From: Bacteriovoracaceae bacterium UBA3083
GTDB taxonomy: Bacteria > Bdellovibrionota > Bacteriovoracia > Bacteriovoracales > Bacteriovoracaceae
Direction: 5' to 3'
Length of the DNA stretch: 64,000 nt
Assembly (NCBI GenBank): GCA_002366565.1
Contig: DFBJ01000012.1
Span: 248,001-312,000 of the forward strand
Position numbers and translations under genes: made by a program. Shown here piece by piece: positions 1-8,892 of the stretch. The notes beneath the pieces were generated by a model that was not told the DNA's origin, made no database searches, and saw nothing but the letters and a program-made list of their open reading frames with translations. The stretch's first letter is position 1; each line of letters starts with the position of its first letter.

Positions 1-1478
1 TCACTCCTTCTGGGGTTGTTCACTTTGGAAACTTCCGTGAGGTTATAACAGTAGACTTTGTTGCTAGAGCACTTAGAGATCGTGGAAAGAAAGTTAGATT
101 TATTTTTAGCTGGGATGATTACGATACATTTAGAAAGGTTCCTCTAAATCTTCCAAAGCAAGAAGAGCTTAAAGAATACCTGTTTAGACCTATTGTCGAC
201 ACACCAGATCCATTCGAAGAAGCTGACTCTTATGCTGCTCACCATGAGCAAAGCTTTGAATCACAACTTGAGAGCGTTGGAGTTGAAGTTCAGCCAATCT
301 ACCAAGCGAAGAAATATAGAGGCGGAGATTATAAATCACAAATTAAGAAAGCACTTGAGATGAAAGGTGATATCGCGGCTATTCTTAATGAGTACAGATC
401 TACTCCATATGGTGATGAGTATTACCCTATTTCAGTTTACTGTGAAAAATACCTTACAGATGAAACAGAAGTAATTGGTTGGGATGGAAATAATACAATC
501 ACTTATAAGCATAAAGTTCATGACTATACAGGGACAATAGACCTAGATACGACAGATAAAGTTAAGCTACCATGGCGTGTAGATTGGCCTATGCGTTGGG
601 TTTATGAAGATGTTGATTTTGAGCCAGGTGGAAAAGATCACTCTTCACAAGGTGGGTCTTATACAACAGCGAAAGAGATTGTTAAGCTCTACGGTGGTGA
701 AGCTCCAGTTTATCTTCAGTACGACTTTGTATCTATTAAAGGTGCAGGTGGAAAGATGTCATCTTCAAAGGGTAATTTAATTACTGTTAGAGATGTTCTT
801 AAAGTTTATGAGCCAGAGATGGTTAGATGGATCTTTGCTAGCTATAAGTCTAATGTAGACTTCTCTGTAAGCTTTGATTTAGATGTACTAAAAATCTACG
901 AAGACTTTGATAGACAAGAGAGACTTGCTTTTGGTGTAGAAACTGGAAATGAGAAGAAAGTGAATATGGCCAAGAGAGTTTATGAACTTTCTCAAATTGG
1001 TGAAGCTCCAAAAGAGTGTCCTTTCCAACCATCATTTAGACACCTTTGTAATGTTCTTCAAATCAACGATGGAAATATTGATCAAGCTAAGACTTATTAT
1101 GCTAAAGATCTTAAAAATGAAAGAGATGAAAGAAGATTCAATGAAAGAAGTAACTGTGCTCTTCATTGGTTAGAGAATTATGCTCCAGAAGAGTTTAAAT
1201 TTAAAATCAATACAGAAGCAACAGATACACAATGTGGTGAAAAGCAAAAAGAATTTCTAGCGAAGTTCTCAGAGTTCATCTCAAATGAATGGGATTCAAT
1301 AACTACAGATAAAGAGCTTCATGAAAAGATGTATGAGATCATTCACGCCGTTGAAGTTCAACCAAATGATGTATTCCCTGTTATGTACGATAGACTTATC
1401 AGTAAAGAGAAAGGTCCAAAGCTAGCAGGATTTATCAGAACAATAGGTAAAGAAAGAGTTTTAAAGCTATTTAAATAA
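1..1478 (+). CDS. lysS: Class I lysyl-tRNA synthetase, 5' end cut by window
   Basis: Charges tRNA-Lys with lysine in the cytoplasm. The reading frame is open from base 3 (491 codons visible), so the true start lies before the window. The first residues read TPSGVVHFGNFRE, the HIGH-type nucleotide-binding signature of class I LysRS, and a KMSSSKGN motif lies near codon 252. Both belong to the Rossmann-fold class I enzyme, not the commoner bacterial class II enzyme. Most of the roughly 520-residue family length is present. A strong hairpin follows the TAA stop. Function is secure from the two motifs; only the N-terminus is missing. Confidence 0.96.
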   Translation, partial: TPSGVVHFGNFREVITVDFVARALRDRGKKVRFIFSWDDYDTFRKVPLNLPKQEELKEYLFRPIVDTPDPFEEADSYAAHHEQSFESQLESVGVEVQPIYQAKKYRGGDYKSQIKKALEMKGDIAAILNEYRSTPYGDEYYPISVYCEKYLTDETEVIGWDGNNTITYKHKVHDYTGTIDLDTTDKVKLPWRVDWPMRWVYEDVDFEPGGKDHSSQGGSYTTAKEIVKLYGGEAPVYLQYDFVSIKGAGGKMSSSKGNLITVRDVLKVYEPEMVRWIFASYKSNVDFSVSFDLDVLKIYEDFDRQERLAFGVETGNEKKVNMAKRVYELSQIGEAPKECPFQPSFRHLCNVLQINDGNIDQAKTYYAKDLKNERDERRFNERSNCALHWLENYAPEEFKFKINTEATDTQCGEKQKEFLAKFSEFISNEWDSITTDKELHEKMYEIIHAVEVQPNDVFPVMYDRLISKEKGPKLAGFIRTIGKERVLKLFK

Positions 1479-1482
1479 GAAA

Positions 1483-1508
1483 AAGGGGAGCTAATAGCTC
1501 CCCTTCTT
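1483..1508. terminator. Bidirectional terminator between lysS and the BCCT gene
   Basis: GGGGAGCT (1485-1492) and AGCTCCCC (1496-1503) pair around a 3-nt loop. A-rich sequence lies on the left and T-rich sequence on the right, so the hairpin can stop both converging genes. Confidence 0.85.
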
Positions 1509-1510
1509 TA

Positions 1511-3466
1511 TTAAACTTTTTCTGCGTTATGAACATGTAGAAAATGAAAATGCTTCTCGTACTGAGTGATAACATCTGCAATAATCTGCTCTTTTGAGTA
1601 TCCATAGATATCGTAATGCTGACCACCAGAGAATAGAAATACTTCCGCTCTCCAATATGACTTTTGACTTTCATCAACATACTCAGGAACAAAGAACTCT
1701 CTAAGTCTGATTTCGTATTGAAAATCTTCAACATTTAAATTCTTGATAACGAGATTTACATTATGCTCACCTTCAGTAACCACAACAGTTTGATCTCTAT
1801 TTTCAAGTTCCACAGATAACTCCTTCATAGCAGGAACACATGTTTCTTTTATGAAGTTAAGTGCACTATCATGCGTAGGGTTTTCAACAAGCGTTCCTAA
1901 CCTATCCTTCCAACCCATTGATGCCTGAGTATACTGAATAGTTGTTGAGTGATTCTGAACAGATGTTAAGAGCAAGTAATCGGCCCGCAGTGATTTAATG
2001 AATGCATACATTGCAGTCATAATCATAAAAATCATTGGAAAGGCAGATGCAATTGTCATCGTCTGCAGTGCCCCAAGGCCACCAGCAAGAAGTAAAGTTG
2101 CAGCAACAACACCTTCTAATACGGCCCAAAAAATTCTTTGCCACACAGGAGGTTCTGCTTCACCACCAGAAGCGAGTGTATCAATAACTAGTGATCCTGA
2201 ATCTGAAGAACTAATAAAGAACGTCATGACTAAGATTACGCCAAGTCCTGATAAGAATATTGTTCCAGGTAGGTATTCAAAAAATTGAAATAACGCCACA
2301 GGTACATTTGAGTTTACAGTTTCAATCAATTTCTCGGCCTTCCCTTGAAGAGCGAGAGAGATTGCTGAGTTTCCAAATACTGTCATCCAAAAGAATGTGA
2401 AAGCAGCCGGAACAAAAACAACACCAACCATAAACTCTCTAATAGTTCTACCTTTAGAAATTCTAGCAATGAACATCCCTACAAACGGAGACCATGAAAT
2501 CCACCATCCCCAATAAAGAAGTGTCCATCCACCAATCCATGACTCTTTCTTTTCATAAGCGTATAGATTAAATGTTTTGTGAATAATATCTGAAAGATAA
2601 GCACCAGTATTTTGGATATATGACTGAAGAATATCTACAGTATCTCCAAGAAGTAAAACCGCTACTAGTAATAGTGCAGCTAAACCAAGGTTGATATTTG
2701 AAAGTTTTTTAATACCACCATCAAGACCTAGTACAACTGAGATTGTCGCTAAGAAAGTAATCCCAGCAATAAGACCTACTTGAATAAGAGGAGTCTGCGG
2801 TAGTCCAAATAAGTAATGTAACCCTGCATTTACTTGAGTCACTCCATAACCTAGAGACGTAGCAACACCAAACATCGTACCGATAATGGCAAAGATATCT
2901 ACAAAGTCACCTATTCTTCCGTAAATCTTATCACCAATAATTGGGTAAAAAGCAGATCTAGGTAAGAGAGGTAATTCTTTTCTATAACTAAAGTATGCGA
3001 GTATCACACCAAGAGTTGCGTATATGGCCCATGCATGAAGTCCCCAATGAAAGAAGGTAATCTTCATGGCCTCTCTGGCAGCTTCGAGAGACTGAGCTTC
3101 CCCTAGAGGTGGAGCTGTAAAGTGCATCATCGGCTCTGCGACACCAAAGAAAAGTAAACCAATCCCCATACCAGCACTAAATAGCATGGCAAACCAGGAC
3201 AGATTAGTATACTCAGGTTCTGAATGATCAGGGCCAAGCCTGATATCTCCCATACGACTAACCATTAGCCAGAGTGAGAAAAATAAAACTACAGCTACAG
3301 ATAGTATGTAGACCCAACTAGCTTTTGTTATAAGCCAGTGCTGTATTCCATTAAAAAGTTCTTCTAGTTCCTTAGGCCATATTGAACCAAAGATTGTAAT
3401 TAGAGCGATAAAAATTGCAGATGTAAAAAACACCCGCTTGTTCATAGTAGAACCTGTGTTGTTCAT
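1511..3466 (-). CDS. BCCT family osmolyte transporter (BetT-like)
   Basis: 651-aa inner-membrane carrier of the betaine/choline/carnitine family, which takes up quaternary-ammonium osmoprotectants with Na+ or H+. About twelve hydrophobic segments span residues 10-510. Two family signatures are clear: GMGIGLLFFGVAEPM, and the Trp-rich segment WGWWISWSPFVGMFIARIS of the substrate pathway. The last ~130 residues form a soluble tail, as in BetT-type members where the tail senses osmolarity. GGAG lies 6 nt before the ATG. It has no operon partner: lysS is convergent and the next gene upstream is a separate protease gene. The substrate is inferred, not visible. Confidence 0.93.
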   Translation of the reverse strand: MNNTGSTMNKRVFFTSAIFIALITIFGSIWPKELEELFNGIQHWLITKASWVYILSVAVVLFFSLWLMVSRMGDIRLGPDHSEPEYTNLSWFAMLFSAGMGIGLLFFGVAEPMMHFTAPPLGEAQSLEAAREAMKITFFHWGLHAWAIYATLGVILAYFSYRKELPLLPRSAFYPIIGDKIYGRIGDFVDIFAIIGTMFGVATSLGYGVTQVNAGLHYLFGLPQTPLIQVGLIAGITFLATISVVLGLDGGIKKLSNINLGLAALLLVAVLLLGDTVDILQSYIQNTGAYLSDIIHKTFNLYAYEKKESWIGGWTLLYWGWWISWSPFVGMFIARISKGRTIREFMVGVVFVPAAFTFFWMTVFGNSAISLALQGKAEKLIETVNSNVPVALFQFFEYLPGTIFLSGLGVILVMTFFISSSDSGSLVIDTLASGGEAEPPVWQRIFWAVLEGVVAATLLLAGGLGALQTMTIASAFPMIFMIMTAMYAFIKSLRADYLLLTSVQNHSTTIQYTQASMGWKDRLGTLVENPTHDSALNFIKETCVPAMKELSVELENRDQTVVVTEGEHNVNLVIKNLNVEDFQYEIRLREFFVPEYVDESQKSYWRAEVFLFSGGQHYDIYGYSKEQIIADVITQYEKHFHFLHVHNAEKV

Positions 3467-3700
3467 GCAGTCTCCATTAAATTGAATATGTTAGCTTCTC
3501 TTTTATCGGCACTACTTCGATAAATATGAATACGTTATTTAACTAGTTCGGTATTTACGAATATTATAAGTATCTAATTTTATAATAAAAACTCACTAAA
3601 GAAAAAGAGTGAAAATATTTTTTAGATTAGTGCTTATTCATTTGGCCTTCATGATTATATCAAGAGGTTACTAAATATATGAAAAGCGATTTAGAGTGGT

Positions 3701-3724
3701 ATTCAGTAGGAGTCCCTACTGAAT
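3701..3724. terminator. Hairpin after the protease gene
   Basis: ATTCAGTAGG and CCTACTGAAT form a perfect 10-bp stem with a 4-nt loop just past the stop of the minus-strand protease gene. There is no long T tract, so it may be a terminator or an mRNA-stabilising hairpin. Confidence 0.6.
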
Positions 3725-3737
3725 ATATCAGATTTGA

Positions 3738-4553
3738 TTAACGAATCTCCCCCATTAATCTATCAAAATACACTGAAACTGGAGAATCTGAGTACTTATT
3801 CACGTAATCAAAAGACATTGTTCCATATCCTTTATCACCCCAACTTTCTCCCCAGCTGTTTTTAAACATGAAAACCTTTTTATCAGTATCGTAACCAGTG
3901 AGAAGAATGGCGTGTCCATAACATGAATACTCTCCAGATTCACACTTAGCATTTGTTTCATCAGAGTATGTAACATGAGTATTATCCCAACCAGGAGGAT
4001 AAACCTTTAGAGTCAGAACAACTGGTCTTCCTTTATCTATTCTCTTTTGAATCAGTTGAGATTGAGTCTTACCAAAATCCCACATACCTGTGATCCAATC
4101 ATAAACTAGGCCATTAACTCTTGTACTTTGATCATAGCTAAATTCAACAGGTGCTCCTGAAAAACAATGTGCTGGAGTTGAAGTACTGTATGGGTCCTCA
4201 CCCTCACAAACCATTCCTGGATCAAAAGGAAAAGGCTTATAAGGAAAGTCTATTTCTTTCATAACAAAACCTTGAGAGACAAAGTTCTTAGCAATCATAG
4301 ACGTACTACCAAACTCTTTATCAGCATATTCATTATAGTGATCTTTACCGTAAAATATTTGAAACTCTTCAGAGATATCTAATTTCTTGTTGAATGTTTT
4401 ACTAATAACACCTTCTACTAGTGCAGTAACAGCAAAGTAAGCACATGTATTTCTATCTTTTTGATCTTTAACTGGAGTTTGAAATTCTCTTAGATCAACA
4501 GTTTTTGCATATAGAGAGCTGCTTAGTAATAAACATATAAGTACTTTAATCAT
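3738..4553 (-). CDS. Secreted papain-like (C1A) cysteine protease
   Basis: 271-aa exported peptidase. The start is the ATG at 4553, with AAGGA 7 nt upstream; a longer frame to 4646 lacks a ribosome site and would bury the signal peptide. MIKVLICLLLSSSLYA is a typical Sec signal. The papain layout follows with almost no propeptide: oxyanion Gln31 six residues before catalytic Cys37 (DQKDRNTCAYFA), His214 in CYGHAILLTGYD, and Asn232 in FKNSWGESWGDKGYG. The lack of an inhibitory prodomain is unusual for papain-type enzymes. A secreted protease would suit a predatory or scavenging life style, but that role is inference. Confidence 0.9.
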   Translation of the reverse strand: MIKVLICLLLSSSLYAKTVDLREFQTPVKDQKDRNTCAYFAVTALVEGVISKTFNKKLDISEEFQIFYGKDHYNEYADKEFGSTSMIAKNFVSQGFVMKEIDFPYKPFPFDPGMVCEGEDPYSTSTPAHCFSGAPVEFSYDQSTRVNGLVYDWITGMWDFGKTQSQLIQKRIDKGRPVVLTLKVYPPGWDNTHVTYSDETNAKCESGEYSCYGHAILLTGYDTDKKVFMFKNSWGESWGDKGYGTMSFDYVNKYSDSPVSVYFDRLMGEIR

Positions 4554-4916
4554 AAATAAATCCTTTGAATTGGATCTATTTCTATGATTTTTTGGCGCGA
4601 GATTCAATGAAGATTGAAAATTATACTTAAAAAGATACTGAGACAACGACTCTATATTTAAGTTTATAAAAATAAGAAGTAAGATTTATATAAAATAGAT
4701 TCGTAGTTTCACTCTGACCCTATGCGCACTTTGACACCAGTAATAAAATCAATATATTACAAGATCCTTCAAAATCTCTAAACTTCATAAAACTTACATT
4801 TCAAAGAAAAGTATTACATTTGCAAGAAAATAGCAGTTATTTATTTCTAACTATTGCCACTCTTAAACCTAAAAGCGAAAACTGAATTACGGAATAACCA
4901 AGAGGGAGAATAAAAC

Positions 4917-5393
4917 ATGAAAAAAATCTTAATCGCAGCAGCTGCTCTACTAACTGTATCAAGCGTAAGTGCAAAAACTTGTACTGCTGAACTTAAACAA
5001 AAAGATAGAAATCGTTCTTATACAATTCAAAGTTTTTCAAAATATAACTCCAACCAAAAAAAGGCTTGTGATGCTGCTCTTCAAGAATGTAATCAGGAGA
5101 TGAGACAAAGAGCAAGGTTTGATCGTAAAGCGGATTTAACTTGTACAGTTACATCAAATAGCAATGGTAATGGTAACGGTAACGGTAATGGTAATGGATA
5201 CGGTAATCAAAATTGCTCATATAATATTCAAAACCAAAACGGAAGAGTTGTTACATCTTTTAGCAAACTAAGCTGTAAAGCAGCTCAAGATGCATGCATG
5301 AGAGATCTACTAGAAAGAAATAGAAATGGACACGACCTAAGATCAAAATGTGTAGAAGCTAAGACACAATCAAATCCAAGAAGACGTAACTAA
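4917..5393 (+). CDS. Secreted Cys-rich protein with Gly-Asn linker (paralog 1)
   Basis: 158-aa exported protein, no family recognised. The signal peptide ends ...SSVSA. Two similar Cys-containing modules follow, each with spacing C...AC-x3-A-x3-C...C (about residues 21-79 and 99-150), joined by a (Gly-Asn)n linker encoded by tandem GGTAAY hexamers. The ribosome site GAGGGAG precedes the ATG and is repeated before the next gene. It is the upstream member of a tandem duplication with the 5446-6075 gene. The modules are Arg/Lys-rich and probably disulfide-bonded, so a small basic secreted domain is likely. Function unknown. Confidence 0.85.
   Translation: MKKILIAAAALLTVSSVSAKTCTAELKQKDRNRSYTIQSFSKYNSNQKKACDAALQECNQEMRQRARFDRKADLTCTVTSNSNGNGNGNGNGNGYGNQNCSYNIQNQNGRVVTSFSKLSCKAAQDACMRDLLERNRNGHDLRSKCVEAKTQSNPRRRN
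5166..5207 (+). repeat. Hexanucleotide repeat (GGTAAY)n inside a coding region
   Basis: Seven consecutive 6-bp units, mostly GGTAAT or GGTAAC, encode the Gly-Asn linker. Loss or gain of a unit would change linker length without shifting the frame. Confidence 0.85.
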
Positions 5394-5445
5394 TTTTTAG
5401 AAGAGTATTTAAAAAGAACTATTAAAAAAAGAGGGAGAAATAATT

Positions 5446-6075
5446 ATGAAAAGAATCTTAATCGCACTTGCAACACTACTAACAGTTTCTAGCGTAAGCG
5501 CTGAAGTATGTACCGCTACTCTAGATCAACAAGAAAGATATGGATCATATACAATCCAAAGATTTGTTAAATTTGACTACAACTATCAAAGAGCTTGTAA
5601 CGAAGCACTTCAAGATTGTAGGCAAGAAATGAGAGAAAGAAGAAGGTGGGATCGAAATTCAAACCTTACTTGTAATGTAGAAGGTAGAGGTAATGGAAAC
5701 GGGAATGGCAATGGAAATAGAAACTGTTCTTACGATATCCAAACACAAAATGGAAGAGTTGTTGATACATTTAGCAGAATGAGCTGTAGAGCCGCAGAAG
5801 ACGCTTGTATGAGAGCGCTGATCCAAAGAAATAGAAATGGTAGAAGCTTAAGAGCAAGATGTGTACAGAGCTACTCAAGACCTACTCCTCCAACTAGACA
5901 AGTTACTAAGTCTTGTACGGTAGATAAAAGAGGGGCAAGAGGAAATGTGAAGAACTCATATACAGCTCAAGCAACTGGACGCCCTAACTCAGGAGTTCAA
6001 GCTAAGGCCTGCCAAAAGGCAATGCAGAAGTGCCAAAGCACAGCTTCAAGAAGACAATATTGCACTAAAAGATAG
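5446..6075 (+). CDS. Secreted Cys-rich protein with Gly-Asn linker (paralog 2)
   Basis: 209-aa exported paralog of the preceding gene. It has the same signal peptide style, the same two four-Cys modules and the same Gly-Asn linker (about residues 81-91), plus a third C-terminal module after a Pro/Thr linker that keeps the AC-x3-A-x3-C core. Its ribosome site GAGGGAGAAATAATT matches that of paralog 1. It lies 52 bp downstream, with the terminator only after this gene, so the two are probably cotranscribed. No enzymatic motif is visible. Function unknown; repeated small Cys modules suggest a binding or structural role outside the cytoplasm. Confidence 0.85.
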   Translation: MKRILIALATLLTVSSVSAEVCTATLDQQERYGSYTIQRFVKFDYNYQRACNEALQDCRQEMRERRRWDRNSNLTCNVEGRGNGNGNGNGNRNCSYDIQTQNGRVVDTFSRMSCRAAEDACMRALIQRNRNGRSLRARCVQSYSRPTPPTRQVTKSCTVDKRGARGNVKNSYTAQATGRPNSGVQAKACQKAMQKCQSTASRRQYCTKR

Positions 6076-6100
6076 ATTTCTTATAAAATCGAGTAAATAG

Positions 6101-6122
6101 GGCCCCGAATGGGGCCTTTTTT
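6101..6122 (+). terminator. Rho-independent terminator of the Cys-rich pair
   Basis: GGCCCC-GAAT-GGGGCC stem-loop (6101-6116) followed by six T residues. Confidence 0.9.
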
Positions 6123-6223
6123 GTGTGTTGTCATATAAATTTTTCTATAAATCCCCTACTAGAAATTTACTCTCCATGAATTTAAGTCTAGAATGGCAAA
6201 AATTTTTAAAAAGGATAGATATA

Positions 6224-6760
6224 ATGAATCCATGGCATGATGTGTCTCTTGGGCAAGAAGGTCCAGCAATAGTAAATGCAATTATCGAAGTTCCACGTGG
6301 TGAAAAAACTAAGTATGAATTAGATAAGACAACTGGACTAATTAAGGTTGATAGAATTCTTTCAAGTGCAGTTCACTATCCAGCAAACTACGGTTTTATC
6401 CCTAGAACTTACTGTGATGACAATGATCCTCTTGATGTACTAGTACTTGGGCAAGCTAAAGTTGTTCCTATGTGTCTAATGAGCGTTAAGATCATTGGTA
6501 ACATGCATATGGTTGATGGTGGTGAAGTTGATGATAAATTAATTGCAGTACATGCAGATGATCCACAATTCAACAGTTTCAACTCTATTAAAGATATTCC
6601 TGAGCATACACTTAAAGAAATCAAGCATTTCTTTGAAACATATAAAGCTCTTGAGAAAAAATCAGTAGAAGTAAATGACTTCACTGATCAAGCAGAGGCA
6701 TTAGTTGTTCTAAAGAATGCAATTGAACTCTACAATAAAGAAGAAAAAAACTTAAAATAA
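6224..6760 (+). CDS. ppa: Inorganic pyrophosphatase, family I
   Basis: Hydrolyses PPi to two phosphates in the cytoplasm and so drives polymer synthesis. The start is the ATG at 6224 with AAGGA (6211-6215) upstream, giving MNPWHDVSLG and 178 aa, the usual length of bacterial family I enzymes. An upstream in-frame extension lacks a ribosome site and is not conserved-looking. The signature DDNDPLDVLVL carries the metal-binding Asp residues, and EVPRGEKTKYE is the expected N-terminal active-site strand. Single gene between two terminators. Confidence 0.97.
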   Translation: MNPWHDVSLGQEGPAIVNAIIEVPRGEKTKYELDKTTGLIKVDRILSSAVHYPANYGFIPRTYCDDNDPLDVLVLGQAKVVPMCLMSVKIIGNMHMVDGGEVDDKLIAVHADDPQFNSFNSIKDIPEHTLKEIKHFFETYKALEKKSVEVNDFTDQAEALVVLKNAIELYNKEEKNLK

Positions 6761-6768
6761 TAAAAGAT

Positions 6769-6795
6769 GGGCCTACTAGTTAGGCCCTTTTTTTT
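6769..6795 (+). terminator. Rho-independent terminator of ppa
   Basis: GGGCCTA and TAGGCCC pair around a 5-nt loop, followed by eight T residues. Confidence 0.92.
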
Positions 6796-6836
6796 GTCTA
6801 AACCTCACATTATACCACTAAATCAAGAATAACCAT

Positions 6837-6866
6837 TTGGACGAATAGGACACACTATCTTATAAT
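6837..6866 (+). promoter_or_regulatory. Sigma-70-type promoter of pepP
   Basis: TTGGAC (6837-6842), an 18-bp spacer and TATAAT (6861-6866). The expected transcript starts about 13 nt before the ATG and includes the AGGAG ribosome site. Confidence 0.6.
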
Positions 6867-6885
6867 ATTCATTTAGGAGAAATAT

Positions 6886-8208
6886 ATGGAATCTACAAAT
6901 TATAAAAGCAGAAGAATAGCGACAATTTCTAAATTAAAAGATGGAATTGCAATCCTTCCTGCTGCCACTCATATGACTAGGTCAAATGATACTGAATTTG
7001 ATTTTCGTCAAAATTCAAACTTCAAATACCTAACAGGTAGTAATGAGCCAGATTCGATTCTTGTACTTACTCCACATGGAAAAAAGAAAGACCATCTATT
7101 TGTTAGACCTAAAGATAGAATGCAAGAGATATGGGCCGGAAGAAGACTAGGCGTTGAAAAATCAAAAGATATATTTGAAATGGATGAAGTTTACACTTTA
7201 GATCAATTCGATGAAATTCTTCCAGAATTAATGAAAGGTCATAGTGAAGTATTCATAGATTTAAATAACGATTCGACACTATTTAATAAAGTTAAGAAAA
7301 TGGCGATGGGTCTCGATCCTAGAAATCGTCTAAAAATGCCTACTCCTAAGGCCTTTAGACATTTAAACGCTATTGTAGAGAAGCAGAGATTAATTAAAGA
7401 TCAAAATGAAATTCTTCTAATGAAGAAAGCTGCAGCTGCAACAAATAAGGCGCACAGAGCGGCCATGGCAATGGCAAGTTCAGCTCATACAGAAGCTGAT
7501 CTACACAACGTAATGAACTATGTTTTCAAAAAGCACGGAGCAAGCGGTGAGGCCTATGGCTCTATCGTTGCTGGTGGTGACAATGGAACTATTCTTCATT
7601 ATGTTGAAAATAATGCTCAACTTATTGATGGAGAAACACTTCTTATCGATGCAGGAAGCGAATACGGAACTTACGCTAGTGATGTAACGAGAACCTTCCC
7701 TATCAATGGTAAGTTTTCAACGATACAAAAAGAGATTTATGAAGTTGTCCTTAGAGCGATGAAAGCAAGTTTCAGCAAAGCTTCTCCTGGAAATAGCCTA
7801 GAAGACGTCCACATGGCATCTGTGAAAGAGCTTTCTGTTGGCCTTAAGGAACTCGGAATATTAAAACAGAGTGTAGATGAAATCATTGAAGAAAGCCTAT
7901 TTAGAGAGTTCTATCCACATGGAACTTCTCACTGGATTGGGCTTGATGTACATGACCAAAACCCATACTTAGATAAGAATTTTGATCCAATTAAGTTTCA
8001 AAAAGGTATGTGTTTCACAATTGAGCCTGGATTATACTTCCAAAAAGATAATGTAAATATCCCTGAGCACTTCAGAGGATTAGCTGTTAGAATAGAAGAT
8101 GATATACTTATAACAGAGTCATCTCATGATAATTTAACTGCTATGATTCCAAAAGAAATCAAAGAAGTGGAGGCAGCATGCCAAGAAGACTACAAGCAAT
8201 TTCTTTAG
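6886..8208 (+). CDS. pepP: Xaa-Pro aminopeptidase (M24B)
   Basis: 440-aa cytoplasmic metallopeptidase that removes an N-terminal residue preceding proline. The N-terminal aminopeptidase-P domain (residues 1-150) carries FDFRQNSNFKYLTG. The C-terminal pita-bread domain shows all five metal ligands: Asp in LLIDAGSEYG, Asp in SDVTRTFP, His in YPHGTSHWIGLDVHD, Glu in TIEPGLYF and Glu in RIEDDILIT. AGGAG sits before the ATG. Its 3' end overlaps the next gene by 31 bp, which suggests coupled expression. Length is normal for the family. Confidence 0.96.
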   Translation: MESTNYKSRRIATISKLKDGIAILPAATHMTRSNDTEFDFRQNSNFKYLTGSNEPDSILVLTPHGKKKDHLFVRPKDRMQEIWAGRRLGVEKSKDIFEMDEVYTLDQFDEILPELMKGHSEVFIDLNNDSTLFNKVKKMAMGLDPRNRLKMPTPKAFRHLNAIVEKQRLIKDQNEILLMKKAAAATNKAHRAAMAMASSAHTEADLHNVMNYVFKKHGASGEAYGSIVAGGDNGTILHYVENNAQLIDGETLLIDAGSEYGTYASDVTRTFPINGKFSTIQKEIYEVVLRAMKASFSKASPGNSLEDVHMASVKELSVGLKELGILKQSVDEIIEESLFREFYPHGTSHWIGLDVHDQNPYLDKNFDPIKFQKGMCFTIEPGLYFQKDNVNIPEHFRGLAVRIEDDILITESSHDNLTAMIPKEIKEVEAACQEDYKQFL

Positions 8209-8654
8209 CATTTATTATACTCTTGGCCCAAAATATTGCGGCCAAGAGTGATCATATCTACTACAAGAGAGAACACGATACTTGTCGCCTAAAGCTTTGG
8301 GATACTTTTGATTCCAAAGAAGATCAAAAGTATAGAGATGTTTTAATAGAGTACCTTGAAGAAAAAAACTATTCTGTAACAATGTTAAAAGAAAATAAGA
8401 GAATTATCACTGGTGATTATCACTTAAACTTCTCGTGGCTTAGAAGTGGAACAAAGATGTTCAAAGACTGTAGCGTCGAAATAAAGATGTATCAGTCTAA
8501 AGTGAACCTTGCCAGAAAGAGTGATGATTTAATCTTTGAAAATGCTAAGAAGAGAAGCTTCCCAAGACACACTCCCTCTGGCGTGGAGAGGTGTAAGAGA
8601 GCAATCAAAGATGTGACTCGAGCACTTCCTCACTGTATTCTTTTAAAGAAATAG
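8178..8654 (+). CDS. Secreted protein of unknown function, overlapping pepP
   Basis: 158-aa protein with a Sec signal peptide (MPRRLQAISLAFIILLAQNIAA) and four Cys residues in the mature part. The start lies inside the end of pepP, 31 bp overlapped in another frame; GGAGG just before the ATG supports it. The mature protein is basic and mixed alpha/beta by eye, with no recognised family or catalytic motif. Translational coupling with pepP is likely from the overlap, but a functional link is not evident. Confidence 0.8.
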   Translation: MPRRLQAISLAFIILLAQNIAAKSDHIYYKREHDTCRLKLWDTFDSKEDQKYRDVLIEYLEEKNYSVTMLKENKRIITGDYHLNFSWLRSGTKMFKDCSVEIKMYQSKVNLARKSDDLIFENAKKRSFPRHTPSGVERCKRAIKDVTRALPHCILLKK

Positions 8655-8892
8655 ACCTATGACCATGAGTGAATCGAGTAGATAAGAAATATACATCGAC
8701 TCGTTTCTTTCAGATTGGTATGTCTGCCAAAGCTAAGCAATTGAAATGACTGACAATCTTTGGTTTTATAAATATATCTAATCAATCCCCACTCATAAAT
8801 TCAAATTCCAGTAAAAAATACATGGATAAAGTAAAACGATTGATGCAAATAACGCATAGTGTTAAATTTCTAAAAAAAACATTGGAGAACAT

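Noticed and set aside
1998..2288. Plus-strand frame inside the BCCT gene
   Set aside because: Lies wholly antisense to a well-supported transporter gene and has no coding features of its own.
4554..4646. N-terminal extension of the papain-like protease
   Set aside because: No ribosome site at 4646; the ATG at 4553 has AAGGA and directly begins a signal peptide.
5166..5207. Short tandem repeats as a possible CRISPR or minisatellite
   Set aside because: The 6-bp units are in frame and encode Gly-Asn; there are no spacers. No CRISPR-like array exists in the window.
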